This document shows positions 52,351-64,000 of a stretch of DNA of 64,000 nt, piece after piece. Source of the stretch: Bidens hawaiensis (Eukaryota > Streptophyta > Magnoliopsida > Asterales > Asteraceae); the NCBI GenBank assembly GCA_021521415.1, contig JAIQDT010001651.1:186001-250000 (forward strand). Reading direction: 5' to 3'. Each line of letters begins with the position of its first letter. Position 1 is the first letter of the stretch. A program made the position numbers and the translations under genes. The notes under the pieces are model-generated. The model saw only the letters and a program-made list of their open reading frames with translations, had not been told where the DNA came from and ran no database searches.

Positions 52351-55300
52351 TGTAACGATTCCGGCAAATTCAGGTATACCCTAGCTGGTATATACTATTT
52401 ACGTGTTATTTAATACTGAATATATGAATTATAATGTGTATATACGAGTATGTATGATTCACGGTACGAATTATACTCGATTATACCGTTAATCGTATTG
52501 GAAGTACGGTTAACCGATTGACGGTTATTGAAACCCGAATGAATCGGAGATTACGTTATAGACGAAATATATGATGTTTAGTAATGTTTACGAAGCATTA
52601 AAGCTTCGGGATAAGTGAATTATAGCACGGAAAAAGAATTTCGATTTAATGGTACGTCGGTACGTTAAACGAAACCTTTAATACCAAACCAAGCAAGAGA
52701 TGATCAATCAAGCCGAAAAAGATGTGCAGTTATTAATAATATGATGTTTTAAGTCAATAAATGTCATGGTTTAAGTTTTTAAAGTTTTTAAATCGGTTTT
52801 ATATAAATTTTATTTTTAAGCCGAAAAACGACCGTTTTGGCCTCGTTTTGAGCGGAATTAAACGTTTAACCGAAAAACGAACTGAACCAGATTATCCACA
52901 ACTTTATCCGGATTACGCAATCCGAATGTGTGGCCAAGAATGAAGGTGTGGGCCCCACCTCACACCCTTTAATGTACCGATCGGACCAAGGGGTTTCCCC
53001 CTTGGCTTCCATTTTCTTTTTCCTATCATCAAACTCTCAACATTCTTCAATCTTCATCCAACCTCTTGAGTTTTATCAAGGAAAATCACAAGGTAGTTAC
53101 ATAAATCTTGGTTTTTAATTCCATAATCTTGAGTGATATGCAAGAAAATGAGGTTTCAAGTGAAAAATGGGTGAAAACCCGAGATGAAACCAATTCTTGC
53201 GTGATCAAGTGATGTATACAAGTTATACAAGGGATCTTGGTCCAAGAAATGAGTTAAAAGAGTCAAAAACGAATTTTTACGGTTAAAAATCTTTGTTTTG
53301 ATGTCTTAACCGAAACCATGAAAGAAATGGCTTGATTGTGGGTGTAACTTGCTTGGTGTGGTGTTTTTGTGCTTGTAGGTGTTGTATCTAGTTGCTAGCA
53401 AAGGCTAGAAAGTGAGATCCTCGCGGTTTAAAGCTAGAAACACAAGGTAGTTCGGTTTTTCGTATGATTTATATGATTTAGACAGATTGGGATATACATA
53501 GAGTTGGGTCATGAAATTTAATAAAGATGATCTACACATGAATATATGAGATCTATGAAAATTTGGTAATTTTTGGACAAAGGATGAATATTTGGTGAAT
53601 TTAATGCTCGGTTTTGGCTAAAAATGATGAAAAATAGTTAAAAATCATGAAAAATTCTGGACAATTCCAGATAAGCTTTTTATAACATATAAAAGTCACA
53701 CACAAAATTTCAGATCCGTTGGAGAAGTCTAAGTAGGCTTTTCTGTAAAACGAGTTCTATGGTTTTCTAGCTCGGTTTTGGTGAAAATGGCATGAAAAAT
53801 GAGATTTTGGTTCTGGAAAAATTACAGGGAACTATGTGGATGACAGGGGTCATTCCAGAAAAAATTTGGGATTTTTCTAAGGTCGTTTGGTATTTTCGAT
53901 ATATTTGGTGTTTAAATGACGTTTAAAAATAGATAAATAAATGTTAAATATACAAATTAATTTTGGAAATATTTTTATTAAATTCCTTACTGTCAAAAAG
54001 TGATTTGTGCAAAATTTCAAGATCCGAGACTAAACGGATAATTATTTGTGCTAAAAAGAACATAAAAACAAACTTTTAAAGCTTAAAACGCGTAAACCGG
54101 CAAAGTTCGCCTAAGCGAGCTGACTGGTGTATAAAAACCTTAAAAATGAACTATTTTCATGAAACTAAGTTAATCAAGTAAAAATAAATCATCCGAAAAT
54201 AATTCGGATGATTTGGGTATTTTTATCCGAAATAACAGTTTCCGGCACCCTAAAGACGGAAACGGGTTCCGCGGCCAAACGGGGCGTCTAAACCGTGCTC
54301 TAAATTCACGTCTTTAACTAAAATATCAGTCAAACACTATTTTCGGGTCGTGTGTGACCAAACTCATTTTTGAAACATAAAAACGGATAACCGTGCTAGG
54401 CACGCAAAACGGGGAAAACATAATAATAATAATTTTGACGGATAAACTCTAAGAGATATCACAATCTAAGTCCTGTGAAGTGTTTCGGGGATAACATTGT
54501 CCCCGGATCGTGTATGGTACTGGGTTAACAGTGTCCCCAGACTTACCGGTTAACACGAATTTAAGTTATATTAATAGAAATTGTATAGTAACGACTTAGG
54601 GATCGTATTACAGATCTGGACCGGTAGCCGTGCACAGTGTTACATTTTTGCTCACGAAAAGGTGAGTTTCACGAGCCCCTTTTTACTGAACTGTTTTAAA
54701 TATTTTCCCGGGGCGGAAAGCATGTTTCTATCAAAATGTTTAAGTATATGCTGATCGCATGGAAATGAATGTATTTATATAATGTTTATTGTACGGGAAT
54801 CGTATGGTAATGTATTAAGATGGTAATTGTCTGAGTTGTTAACATTGTAAGGCCCGAAACAGTGTTCTGGGTTAACAGTGTCCCCAGAGGTTATTAAATG
54901 GGTTTCTGGGTTAACAGTGTCCCCAGAGGGTATTAAATGTGTTTCTGGGTTAACAGTGTCCCCAGAGGTTATTAGATGTGTTTCTGGGTTAACAGTGTCC
55001 CCAGAGGTTATTAAATGTGTTTCTGGGTTAACAGTGTCCCCAGAGGTTATTGGATGTGTCTCTGGTTAACAGAGGTTTCACTTGTGGGCTCAGCATAATT
55101 TCATCGCTAATATATGATTACTATAATGATTTGTCATGGTTTATTTAAATTAGTGAAACTCACCAACTATTCGTAGTTGACCCGTTTTCTTTACATGCTT
55201 TCTAGGTACTCCCAAACTGGAATAATTGATACGTGCTTGATGATGCGTGCTTTTGTGGAGGCTTAGTGATCTTTATTTTGTGTTGAATATGTTAACGTAT

Positions 55301-55465
55301 TATCGGTAAAACTTATGTGTTAACGCCTAGATGATAACGAAACTCGGAACAATGTATTGAGATGTAAATTAATGTAGTGGTGTTTTTTTTAGAAGCAATG
55401 CTGTTGATATCAGATGCGTCTGTTACATCCCGTTTACGTTTCCGCTGCGGTTACGGGGTGTTACA
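52351..55465 (+). repeat. Ty3-B 3' LTR
   Basis: 3115 bp, same landmarks as the 5' LTR including hairpin minisatellite 54866-55075. Followed by TTACT. Confidence 0.93.
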
Positions 55466-55470
55466 TTACT

Positions 55471-55639
55471 CCACCTGGAACACCACAACATAATGGTGTG
55501 TCTGAAAGGAGAAATCAAACTCTATTGGATATGGTTCGATCCATGATGGCTATAAGCACATTACCTCTATCATTTTGGGGTTTCGCATTGATCTCCGTAG
55601 CCCGTATTTTAAATATGGCACCAACCAAGAAAGTGGAAA
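55471..55639 (+). pseudogene. Copia-3 integrase, continuation
   Basis: Resumes after Ty3-B with PPGTPQHNGVSERRNQTLLD, including the catalytic Glu, then MVRSMMAISTLPLSFWG and LNMAPTKKVE. Cut at 55640 by the Ty3-C LTR; later residues of any ORF here are LTR sequence. Confidence 0.85.
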
Positions 55640-57039
55640 TGTCACACCCGGTCCATAGGCGGAAACAACCGGTGTGCGACTCATGAAAGGTTTTTCGAGA
55701 GCGCGGTTAAGCAAACAACTATATGATAAAAATACATGAGGATTTCATTCATGATATAAGTTTTACAAAATACTAATAATAAAGTTTACATGTAACATAT
55801 TGAGATTTCACAGTTATGTCCCGCCGAAGGGGGAATAAAACCATGAAAACTCCAAAATATAAAATCCTCATACATGAAATTTTCTTAGTTAAACATAAAA
55901 TCGTAGTGAGACACCGTGACCTCTCCACGTGGCTAAATACCTGAAAGACACGTAAAATAATTTAATCAGTATAAACTGAGTGAGTTCACAAGTTTTGTGA
56001 CTCGATAAAATGCTTTCTAATATAATTCTCATAACGTCATGAATGCAATATCCATGACTTGCAGTGTAACGTGAATACATGAGTTCGTAACCATTCCTTG
56101 ACTATATATATACACCATAAAGCCCCACATAACATCCCACGAGTCCACGAGGGAATAAATAAATCGGAAAACTAAGCACCCGTCTTATAAAGTGGCGCGA
56201 CCACTTACGAGTGGGTTGGTCAGACCAGTAGTACTACCCGTAGAGTTCCTCGGCTATAGTTGCCTATAGTTTATGGTTACAATATATACCGGGGACTTTA
56301 TGTACCATGAGCGCGCCAAATATCTCATGTACACGCACATTGTAAATCAAGATATACACCATGATAAAACATATTTAAACACGTGTCCCTCGCCCCGAAA
56401 ACAGTTTAAAACATAGTAAAAATAGTGAAAATAGGGGCTGTGAGACTCACCTTAAATCGAGGAATAATGTTCCGTTATACTTGGTGAGTTTCCTGTATTA
56501 TATCGTATACGTACATTCTTCAGTACATAATACTTATACTACTATTAATACTTAGCCCGATACATACTTATGAGGTGGCGGTATATATGTATTTTTATAC
56601 CTTAGCGATATGGACGTTAGACAACGTCTTATACTCGTTATATATATGCCCGTTATATTCTCTTTATATATATATCCTTTGAGCATTAGGGAATGCTCGA
56701 TACAAATTATTAGTCGGTAATCATGACGTTCGTGACATGCTTTGGCCTAATAGGTTTTGGAGCTCTCATCGTTAGTCCCCAGGTAGGTAACGGGCCCATC
56801 TATGATATATTCAGTTACCAGCCTAGACAGGACGTCCCGACTACCGGCACCTCCACCCTTCCAGTTACTCGCAATGTCCATCACAAAAACCCGTATTTTA
56901 TATTTATTGCACATATATAGGAATATATGTGTATGACTTGTATACTTATTTTGTTATGTATATATCATAAGTATTATTAATATCCTTTTTAAATCTTATA
57001 AGCATATATTATATATATCTTACTAGTACTCATATTTTA

Positions 57040-57085
57040 TCATTATTATTATTATTATTACTATTATTATTACTATTATTATTTT
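57040..57085. repeat. (ATT)n microsatellite
   Basis: About 15 ATT/ACT triplets inside the Ty3-C LTR. Confidence 0.9.
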
Positions 57086-58328
57086 TACTTTTATGACGAA
57101 CCCGATACGGTTTTTAATACGTTAGTTATATCCTTTGTAAAGTTTAACATAACCAAAATTCCATTTTTACATTTAGATCATCTTGTTTATTTATAAATGG
57201 GTTTTACTACTGAAGATCATTTTTACCTTAACCTTCCTTAAACACCCCTTTAAATCCTTTATATCTTTTACTTAACATGATTTATCCTTACTTATATGTC
57301 ACACTTCAAGTTTATATTCATGATTTATCACCTCATTAAATGTATGTATCTTAGGCTTAATCCATGTTTTTCTATTAAACATAATATGATTTTATTACCT
57401 TGGAAATGTCGGTTTTTCGAGACGTTCTTGAGCGTGTTTAGGCTCTTGGATGATGGTCTTGTAGTGTAGGCTCTAGAATATGTTTATTAAACATGAACAC
57501 AAGTGTTAAAATCAAAGGAAACGAGTGTGTGTTGGCTGGACAGAAAAGAACCATTTTCCAGCAAGTATTTTATGAAGAACAATTAGACTTTTAGGCTTAC
57601 CAAGTGCTGAAATTAAGCCAGAAATGGATATTCGAAAGATGGTTCGTGATCCTTACGAGTTTCCTTGGATTTCTAAACAAGAATCACCGAAAAATACCAA
57701 GTAGTTTGTGAGATATGAACAAAAGAAGAGAGGTGGGTACTGCTGGAAAATGCAGTTTCCCAGCAGTGACCTTCGAAGGTTCAAAGCTTCTTACCGAGTT
57801 TTCCGGGTAGAGATCCGTTCAAGGCTTTCCACTACGGTTTAAGGATTTCTTCTAGCTTTCCAACGATATATAGGGTTCAGAGGGTTCAGGGCAGAATTAT
57901 AGAGAAATTGGGTTGCAAAGAGGCGGTTGCTTGGTGTTGCGCTGCTGCTGTTCTTCAGCCATGAAAAGAGAGAAATTTGGAGTGTGTTTAAGGGTTTGTA
58001 TGAGTTTGTGTGTGGTGTTTTTCATCAAAATAATTGGTCTTATTTATAGGCAAACCCAAGAGAACACATCCCTTGATTTGGGGGATCCAAAAGATTACAA
58101 TCCCTTGATTTAAGGGTGTCAAATCTTACACCATAAAGTGAAATAGTTAGTCAAAGCATGGTTTTTATTGTTGTTTATTTGATGGAATGGGGGTAGGCGG
58201 CCATAGGGAATGGTTAGGAAGATTTTGCTTGATCTTGTAGTACTTTCAATATTGTGCCCATACCTTGGTAGGTAAAAGATAAGATCTTCCAGAAGCATAG
58301 ACTGGCTCATTTTGGGCGGAAGTATTCC

Positions 58329-58466
58329 CTTCCCGCAGGTCTTCCCGCAGGTCTTCCCGCAGGGTCTTCCCGCAGGTCTTCCCGCAGGTCTTCCCGCAGG
58401 TCTTCCCGCAGGGTCTTCCGCAGGGTCTTCCCGCAGGGTCTTCCCGCAGGTCTTCCCGCAGGGTCT
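58329..58466 (-). repeat. 12-13-bp repeat array in Ty3-C LTR
   Basis: About eleven units of GTCTTCCCGCAG, some with an extra G (13 bp), then related GGGTCTTTGAGCAC units to about 58505. It sits 280-430 bp upstream of the LTR TATA box, so in U3. Gly/Arg/Pro ORFs through it on both strands are artefacts. Confidence 0.92.
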
Positions 58467-59162
58467 GAGCACAGGGTCTTTGAGCACTTTGAGCACAGGG
58501 TCTTTGAAAAGGATTTTTGGTTTTTAGGGTTTTTCGCAAGGATTCTTCCCACGGGTTTCCCAATGTCACGCAGAGTTTTTCCACTCTTCTGTTTGAACTT
58601 TGGGTATATTATAGATGATATGGAACCCGTATTTATTTTGGTTCCCGGTATGATGTATATTTAAATTTAGCCCGGAGTTATATTTGGTTAAATAGTGCTC
58701 CATATTGTAATCCTTTATGGATTTTTTAAATTATTAACTTCATATTATTTTTGACTAGTATACCTTTAATTCCTTCATAGTTTCATATCTTGGTCGTCTC
58801 ACTGTATAATGTATCATTGATTTGGCCGGTTCGGCGACTATATTCCATTATTTAAACGTTTATGGCGTTTTGGTCCTAATTAGAGTATTAGAACATTACT
58901 GGGCATGGTCTTACCATTACCCCTTATAGTGGATCATAGGTATATATTTAGCTTGATATGTTTGTCACCTCTGACTATTACTGGGCTGTCTTTATCATAT
59001 AGTCGTTCTCATCGGCACTTTATACAATCCTATAGGCATTACGACTGTTCTCGTTCACATTTCAAGTATACTATGGTTTATACGTCATATAACTTATATA
59101 ATCAACACATAATTTAAATCAAGTATATAGATTAGAGTGTGAAATAATTACCGGGTGTCACA

Positions 59163-59173
59163 TTCTCCCCCTG
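59163..59173 (-). other. Ty3-C polypurine tract
   Basis: Minus strand CAGGGGGAGAA directly before the 3' LTR. Confidence 0.85.
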
Positions 59174-59202
59174 TTGGAAGAATTTCGTCCCGAAATTTGT
59201 TG

Positions 59203-59845
59203 TTAGTTATCCGTTATAGTTGGGTCCGGGAAAAGGTGTGGGTACATCTTTAGAATTTGATCTTCTCTTTCCCATGTAAACTCGGGTCCTCTTTTAGATT
59301 TCCACTGTACCTTCACTAACTTAATCCGACTTCTTCGTAATTTTTGTTCTTTCCAGTCGGTAACGGCTATCGGTTCTTCAACAAAATGTAACCGATCGTC
59401 AATATGTACTTCATCTAAAGGTATAATTAAAGATTCATCGGATAGACACTTTTTAAGGTTCGACACATGGAATGTGTCATGTACCCCGTTAAGTTCTTCC
59501 GGTAGCTTCAACTTATAGGCCACTGGACCTATCCTTTCCAGGATCTCGAACGGTCCGGTATATCTTGGGCTGAGCTTGCCCCGCTTTCCAAACCTTGGAA
59601 CTCCTTTCCATGGCGAGACTTTTAAAAGAACTTTATCTCCCACTTGGAATTCCAATGGCTTGCGTCTCACATCCGCATAACTTTTCTGTCGATCGCGGGC
59701 CGTTTTCAGTCGTTCTTTTATTTGAAATATCTTGTCAGTTGTTTCTTGAATTAGTTCGGGACCCGTCATTTGTCTGTCGCCAATTTCCGCCCAGCACAAG
59801 GGCGACCTACACTTACGACCATCCAAAGCTTCGAACGGTGCAGCT
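59203..59845 (-). pseudogene. Ty3-C integrase C-terminus and chromodomain-like tail
   Basis: Open to the normal stop. [63 protein letters not shown], then [20 protein letters not shown] and [14 protein letters not shown] (chromodomain-like), ending [11 protein letters not shown]. It is out of frame with the main pol ORF because of one lost base near 59850. Confidence 0.85.
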
Positions 59846-62645
59846 TTATGCTCGTGTGGTAGCTATTATTATATGAAAATTCCACCAAAGGAAGGTGAAC
59901 ATCCCAGCTACCACCAAAATCAATTGCACACGCTCTTAGCATATCCTCCAATGTTTGTATAGTTCGTTCGCTTTGGCCGTCAGTCTGGGGATGGTAGGCG
60001 GTACTCATATCTAATCGCGTGCCCAAAGCTTTTTGTAACGACTTCCAAAAATGAGACGTAAATCGACTGTCGCGGTCAGAAATAATCGAGACTGGGACTC
60101 CATGTCTTGACACGATCTCTTTTATATATAGTCTAGCTAACCGCTCCATCTTATCCGTTTCTTTGATAGCTAAGAAATGCGCGGATTTGGTTAGCCGGTC
60201 GACTATCACCCATATGGTGTCATAACCTCTTGGAGTCCTAGGTAACTTCGTAATGAAATCCATCGAGATTTGTTCCCATTTCCACATGGGAATCTCAGGC
60301 TGTTGTAATAATCCGGATGGTTTCTGATATTCCGCCTTGACTTTTGCGCAAGTTAAACATTTTCCCACATAATTTGCTATATCACCCTTAAGATTAGGCC
60401 ACCAATAGTATCCCTTTACATCTTTATACATTTTATCTGCACCGGGGTGCACGGAATACTTCGTCTTATGGGCTTCATCAAGTATTCTTTCACGTAATCC
60501 TCCCTTGAGAGGAACCCATATTCGGTTGACAAAGTACAGGGTACCGTCTTCTTTGGATTCTAAGTTGTCAACCATACCACGGAGACCCTCGTCTTTGATA
60601 TTATCAGGTTTCAAAGCTTCTCGTTGGGCTTCGTGGATAAGGGTGGTGAGGTTCGTACTTATAGTTAGCCCTAAGACTTTAACACGTGATGTCTTCACCC
60701 TTTCTTTCCTGCTTAAAGCGTCTGCTACAACGTTCGCCTTTCCAGGGTGGTACTTGATCACACAATCATAATCATTCAATAATTCAACCCACCGTCGTTG
60801 CCTCATGTTTAATTCTTTTTGATCAAATATATGTTGTAGGCTTTTATGATCGGTGTAGATTGTGCAATGGGTGCCGTATAAGTAATGACGCCATATCTTA
60901 AGTGCAAACACCACTGCGCCCAATTCTAAATCGTGAGTGGTGTAATTTTTCTCGTGCACTTTGAGTTGTCGTGACGCGTACGCGATGACTTGATTTCTTT
61001 GCATAAGGACACAACCAAGTCCTTGATGCAAAGCATCGCAATAAACTACGAAGTCATCCGTCCCTTCAGGTAGAGCTAGGATAGGCGCACTACAAAGCTT
61101 CTGTTTTAGCAACTGGAACGCCTTTTCTTGTTTATCTCCCCAATTAAAAGGTTTATCCTTCTGTGTGAGCGCAGTAAGGGGTTGTGCTATCTTCGAGAAA
61201 TTTTCAATAAATCGCCGATAGTAGCCTGCTAGCCCTAGAAATTGTCGTATTTCCGTCGGTGTCTTCGGCACTTCCCAGTTTTTAATGGCCTCTACTTTTG
61301 AAGGGTCAACATGAATTCCCTTTTCGTTGACGACATGGCCTAAAAAGTGTACTTCTCTTAACCAAAAATCACACTTTGAAAACTTTGCATACAACTTCTC
61401 CTTTCTCAACAATTCTAAAATCAATCGAAGGTGTTGCTCGTGCTCCTCTTCCGTTCGGGAATAAATTAATATGTCATCTATAAACACTATCACGAACTTG
61501 TCTAGGTAAGGTTTGCACACTCGGTTCATTAAGTCCATGAACACGGCAGGTGCGTTCGTTAGCCCAAAAGGCATGACTAGAAATTCATAATGACCATACC
61601 TCGTTCGAAACGCAGTCTTTGGTACATCATCCTCGTGTATCTTCAGCTGATGGTACCCGGATCGTAGATCTATCTTGGAATAGAAACTAGATCCCTGTAA
61701 TTGATCAAACAAATCATCAATCCTCGGTAAAGGGTACTGATTTTTGATGGTCAGTTTGTTAAGTTCCCTGTAATCAATACACATACGGAACGAACCGTCT
61801 TTCTTCTTGACAAATAGTACCGGGGCTCCCCAAGGTGAGTAGCTCGGGCGTATGAAACCCTTGTCTAGTAGCTCCTGTAATTGATTCGATAGTTCTCGCA
61901 TTTCCGAGGGAGCTAATCGATAAGGTGCTCGCGCTACTGGTGCAGCTCCTGGTACTAGATCGATTCGAAACTCCACTTGTCTTTGAGGTGGTAACCCTGG
62001 TAGATCTTCTGGAAAGACTTCGGGGAAATCTCTCACTATAGGTATACTTCCTATCTTCCTTTCTTCATCCTTCTTCTCCACCACGTGGGCTAAGAAAGCT
62101 TGACACTTCTTTCGCAAGCACTTTCGTGCTTTCATACACGAAATTAACTTCATCACAGTGCCACGTCTTTCCCCTTGAATAGTCAGCGTTTCACCACTTG
62201 CCAAGGGTACGCGGATTTGCTTGTCATAACAAATAATTTCAGCATGGTTCTTTGCTAACCAATCCATGCCTATAACGACATCAAAACTTCCTAAATCTAT
62301 CGGCAACAGATCTACGTTAAATTCATGTTCTCCCATCACTAGTACGCAACTTTCCACTATATCGTCTGATCGTAACTGTTTGCCATTAGCTAATACTATA
62401 GCATAGGGCGTTGCTAATTTACTAGGTGCTAAACCAAGTAGGTCCTTAAATTTAGTGGATATAAAACTTAAATCCGCACCAGTATCAAATAACACAGACG
62501 CATAGTGGTTGTTAAGTAGGAACGTACCAGTGACGATATTTGGGTCTTCCTTAGCTTCACCCGCCCCGATAACAAAAGCCCTAGCTTGAGCTGTATTCTT
62601 CATCTGCGGACAGTCCTTGATAAAATGACCCGTATTTCCGCACCC
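59846..62645 (-). pseudogene. Ty3-C pol: protease, RT, RNase H, integrase
   Basis: A nearly perfect open frame of more than 900 codons. It begins with the knuckle [12 protein letters not shown] after the stop at 62646. Protease [33 protein letters not shown] and [12 protein letters not shown]; RNase [38 protein letters not shown]; integrase finger [20 protein letters not shown] and CLTCAKVK, core [34 protein letters not shown]. The catalytic residues of every enzyme are in place. The frame breaks near 59850 after [12 protein letters not shown]. Confidence 0.9.
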
Positions 62646-63713
62646 TTAACAAGCTCGTGGTGTCGTTTTCCCCGGTTCTTGCTTCACAACTACTGCACCA
62701 TTCTTAATTCTACACTTAGCTTCCACATGCCCTCTCTTGTGACAATGCTTACACACAATACTTGAGCAGTCACCAACATGATAATACTTGCATTTGTCAC
62801 ACCACGGGTTTGACCCGCTATACGTCTTCCGTGGTTGATCCGTGGTCTGGGCGGCATACACTTTCACAGTTTCTTGTTTCTTGACAGGGGGTTCCCTGGA
62901 ACTTGACCCTTGATTACGAGAGGCCCAGCTCCTCTTGTGATTGTTATGGCGGCTGTTGCTGCGTTGGGAGAATGGTTGGCTTGCTTCCTTCTGAGTTGGC
63001 TTTCCTAGGGTGCCAGCTCGTACTGCATCTTCTGTCAGACTCAGACCTAGTTCAACAGCCTCGGCCATGGTCGCAGGCCTAGTGGCCGTGATTGGTCCCC
63101 TGATAACTGTTGCTAATCCCCAGATGTACCTTTCAACTCTCTTTTCTTCAGTGGTGGCCATATGAGGAACTATTCGGCATAGCTCGTGAAATCGCGTGTT
63201 ATATGCTGTGATGTCGGCTCCCTTCATGGTGAGCGTCCAGAACTCATTTTCCAACTTCTGCATCTCAGTCCTTGGGCAATATTTCTTTTCCATCATCTCC
63301 TTTAACTCTTTCCAGGTCTTACCATAGGCCACGTCTCGGCCTAGGGTTTGTACTTGTAAATTCCACCACGATAGGGCTTCATCTTGAAACATACATGTCA
63401 CGTACAACACTTTCTGTTTTTCTGTGCATCCACTGATTGCTATCACAGATTCTGTCTTCTCGATCCAACGGATAACTCCTATGGCTCCTTCCGTTCCCTT
63501 AAAGGACCACGGTTTGCATGTCATGAAAGTTTTGTAGGAACATCCTCGTTCCTCACCGCCAGTCTCTGGAACTACATTTTCAGTGTTTGCGGAATTCCTT
63601 CGTTCTTGACTTGAGTCGCCCCTACTGGCTTCGTAGGCGGCTATCGCTTGCGCTATGACTTCTTGTAATTGCGCAGGTGTATTAGGTAAACTGTCGTTCC
63701 TTCTCCTTGGCAT
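62646..63713 (-). CDS. Ty3-C Gag
   Basis: 355 codons from ATG 63713. Retrotransposon Gag capsid domain: VIRWIEKTESVIAISGCTE, SWWNLQVQTLGRD, KKYCPRTEMQKLENEFWTLT, HMATTEEKRVERYIWGLA. Then a basic Ser-rich linker, a short knuckle CDKCKYYHVGDC and a canonical one CKHCHKRGHVEAKC. The TAA at 62646-62648 falls within the third knuckle (first residues of YGCGNTGHF), so Gag loses its last knuckle and pol is cut off except by readthrough. The start follows the acceptor-like CTTGAAG, with a perfect branch-site match TACTAAC 26-32 nt upstream of the acceptor. Confidence 0.85.
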   Translation of the reverse strand: MPRRRNDSLPNTPAQLQEVIAQAIAAYEASRGDSSQERRNSANTENVVPETGGEERGCSYKTFMTCKPWSFKGTEGAIGVIRWIEKTESVIAISGCTEKQKVLYVTCMFQDEALSWWNLQVQTLGRDVAYGKTWKELKEMMEKKYCPRTEMQKLENEFWTLTMKGADITAYNTRFHELCRIVPHMATTEEKRVERYIWGLATVIRGPITATRPATMAEAVELGLSLTEDAVRAGTLGKPTQKEASQPFSQRSNSRHNNHKRSWASRNQGSSSREPPVKKQETVKVYAAQTTDQPRKTYSGSNPWCDKCKYYHVGDCSSIVCKHCHKRGHVEAKCRIKNGAVVVKQEPGKTTPRAC

Positions 63714-64000
63714 TTTCCTTCAAGTTGAGAATAAGAAGGATCGGTTAGTATTGGCATCACGCTTGTATGTAAGTAGTTGTAGGGTTCGATACTTATTACA
63801 TTCACACCCATATATTTGCTTATAGTCATACTTATCAATCATATACTCGCATACATAGATTTTATTATTACATCTCATTATACCACATCGTATACTCATA
63901 CTCATATATCATAAACATAACTTCATTACATCAAAAGATTTGATTACATAAGTTTATGTTTAAGTCTACTACAAACTCCTACAACATACAAGCGTTTTGC
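63714..64000 (-). other. Ty3-C leader, partial
   Basis: Noncoding leader upstream of gag. It shows TACTAAC (minus strand, plus coordinates 63744-63750), a pyrimidine-rich stretch and CTTGAAG ending at 63718, a predicted splice acceptor. The primer-binding site is outside the window. Confidence 0.5.

Larger units (their letters stand above)
43148..55465 (+). mobile_element. Ty3-B, complete chromovirus with extra 5' ORF
   Basis: 12,318 bp, flanked by the exact duplication TTACT (43143-43147, 55466-55470), inserted in Copia-3 integrase. LTRs 43148-46271 (3124 bp) and 52351-55465 (3115 bp) begin TGTAACGATTCCG and end GGGGTGTTACA; by eye they differ by about two percent. Order: LTR, PBS, extra ORF, gag, protease, RT, RNase H, integrase, chromodomain-like tail, purine tract, LTR. 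Pol has stops and frameshifts, so it is no longer autonomous. Confidence 0.94.
38912..55639 (+). mobile_element. Copia-3, interrupted by Ty3-B, right part cut by Ty3-C
   Basis: Plus-strand Copia: 5' LTR 38912-39996, altered initiator-Met primer site 39998-40011, long leader, gag from 41577, protease and integrase to 43147, then Ty3-B (43148-55465), then integrase resuming at 55471. At 55640 the Ty3-C LTR begins and the rest is beyond the window. The coding region is badly frameshifted, older than the two insertions within it. Confidence 0.85.
55640..59162 (-). repeat. Ty3-C 3' LTR
   Basis: 3523 bp; on the plus strand TGTCACACCCGG...CCGGGTGTCACA, so even the ends are inverted over about 11 bp. 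Minus-strand TATA box CCTATAAATAAG (about 58039-58050), 12-bp repeats upstream of it (58329-58466), donor-like AAG|GTGAGT (minus, plus coordinates 56445-56450), GAACTCACTCAG (minus, 55976-55987), and a (TAT)n microsatellite at 57040-57085. No gene inside. Confidence 0.85.
55640..64000 (-). mobile_element. Ty3-C, chromovirus, 5' end outside window
   Basis: Minus strand: 3' LTR 55640-59162, purine tract, pol 59203-62645, gag 62646-63713, leader running off the right edge. Gag-pol has only one in-frame stop (62646-62648) and one single-base deletion (near 59850). That makes it the best preserved coding region in the window. Inserted in Copia-3; the five bases on the left are GGAAA. Confidence 0.9.

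Noticed and set aside
55889..58113. Small ORFs within the Ty3-C LTR
   Set aside because: LTR noncoding sequence; none has a recognisable domain.
58119..58584. Overlapping Gly/Arg/Lys/Pro-rich ORFs on both strands
   Set aside because: Produced by the 12-13-bp repeat array in the Ty3-C LTR in every frame.

Overview
The window is plant nuclear DNA, a eudicot by its element families and possibly Asteraceae (an impression, not proven). It is a nested pile of LTR retrotransposons with one small island of host-like sequence. Nothing bacterial, organellar or viral, no tRNA or rRNA gene and no CRISPR array was found. Element names used here (Copia-1 to Copia-3, Ty3-A to Ty3-C, Tat, Athila-like) are local labels.

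Left half (1-28.9 kb). The host of the nest is a plus-strand Tat-lineage Ty3 element. Its RT/RNase H plus second (archaeal-type) RNase H is at 7875-9012, and a probable 3' LTR lies near 27.9-28.9 kb. Between pol and LTR it carries two tandem, divergent copies of an antisense spliced gene (copy A 12.2-24.3 kb, copy B 24.8-27.6 kb) related to the PF04195 'putative gypsy type transposon' domain family. Three elements sit inside it: Copia-1 (minus, 1-7874), a gutted Athila-like element (9013-11689), and the complete chromovirus Ty3-A (14391-23821, TSD CATGG), which splits antisense copy A.

Host island (28.9-33.7 kb). It holds the last five exons of a KH-domain RNA-binding protein gene, cut off at its 5' side near the Tat LTR; a complete hAT-type MITE with an exact 8-bp duplication; and a SAG12-like papain-family cysteine protease pseudogene.

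Right half (33.7-64 kb). A Copia tail with its LTR abuts a truncated minus-strand Copia-2. Copia-2 abuts the 5' LTR of plus-strand Copia-3. Copia-3 is interrupted in its integrase by the complete 12.3-kb chromovirus Ty3-B (43148-55465, TSD TTACT), and again by minus-strand Ty3-C (55640 to beyond the window), whose gag and pol have only one stop and one frameshift.

Most unusual points: (1) Ty3-B has an open 199-codon GC-rich ORF upstream of gag encoding a predicted tail-anchored protein. (2) The three chromovirus families share an AG|GTGAGT splice-donor-like site in the LTR and acceptor-like sites just before the ORFs, implying a leader intron that removes the primer-binding site and, in Ty3-B, could choose between the extra ORF and gag. 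(3) Copia-1 and Ty3-A, from different superfamilies, both carry clusters of the same AACTTCGC/AAGTTCGC motif upstream of their TATA boxes. (4) The antisense gene is duplicated in tandem, each copy with its own TATA box. All are readings of sequence and need the checks stated.
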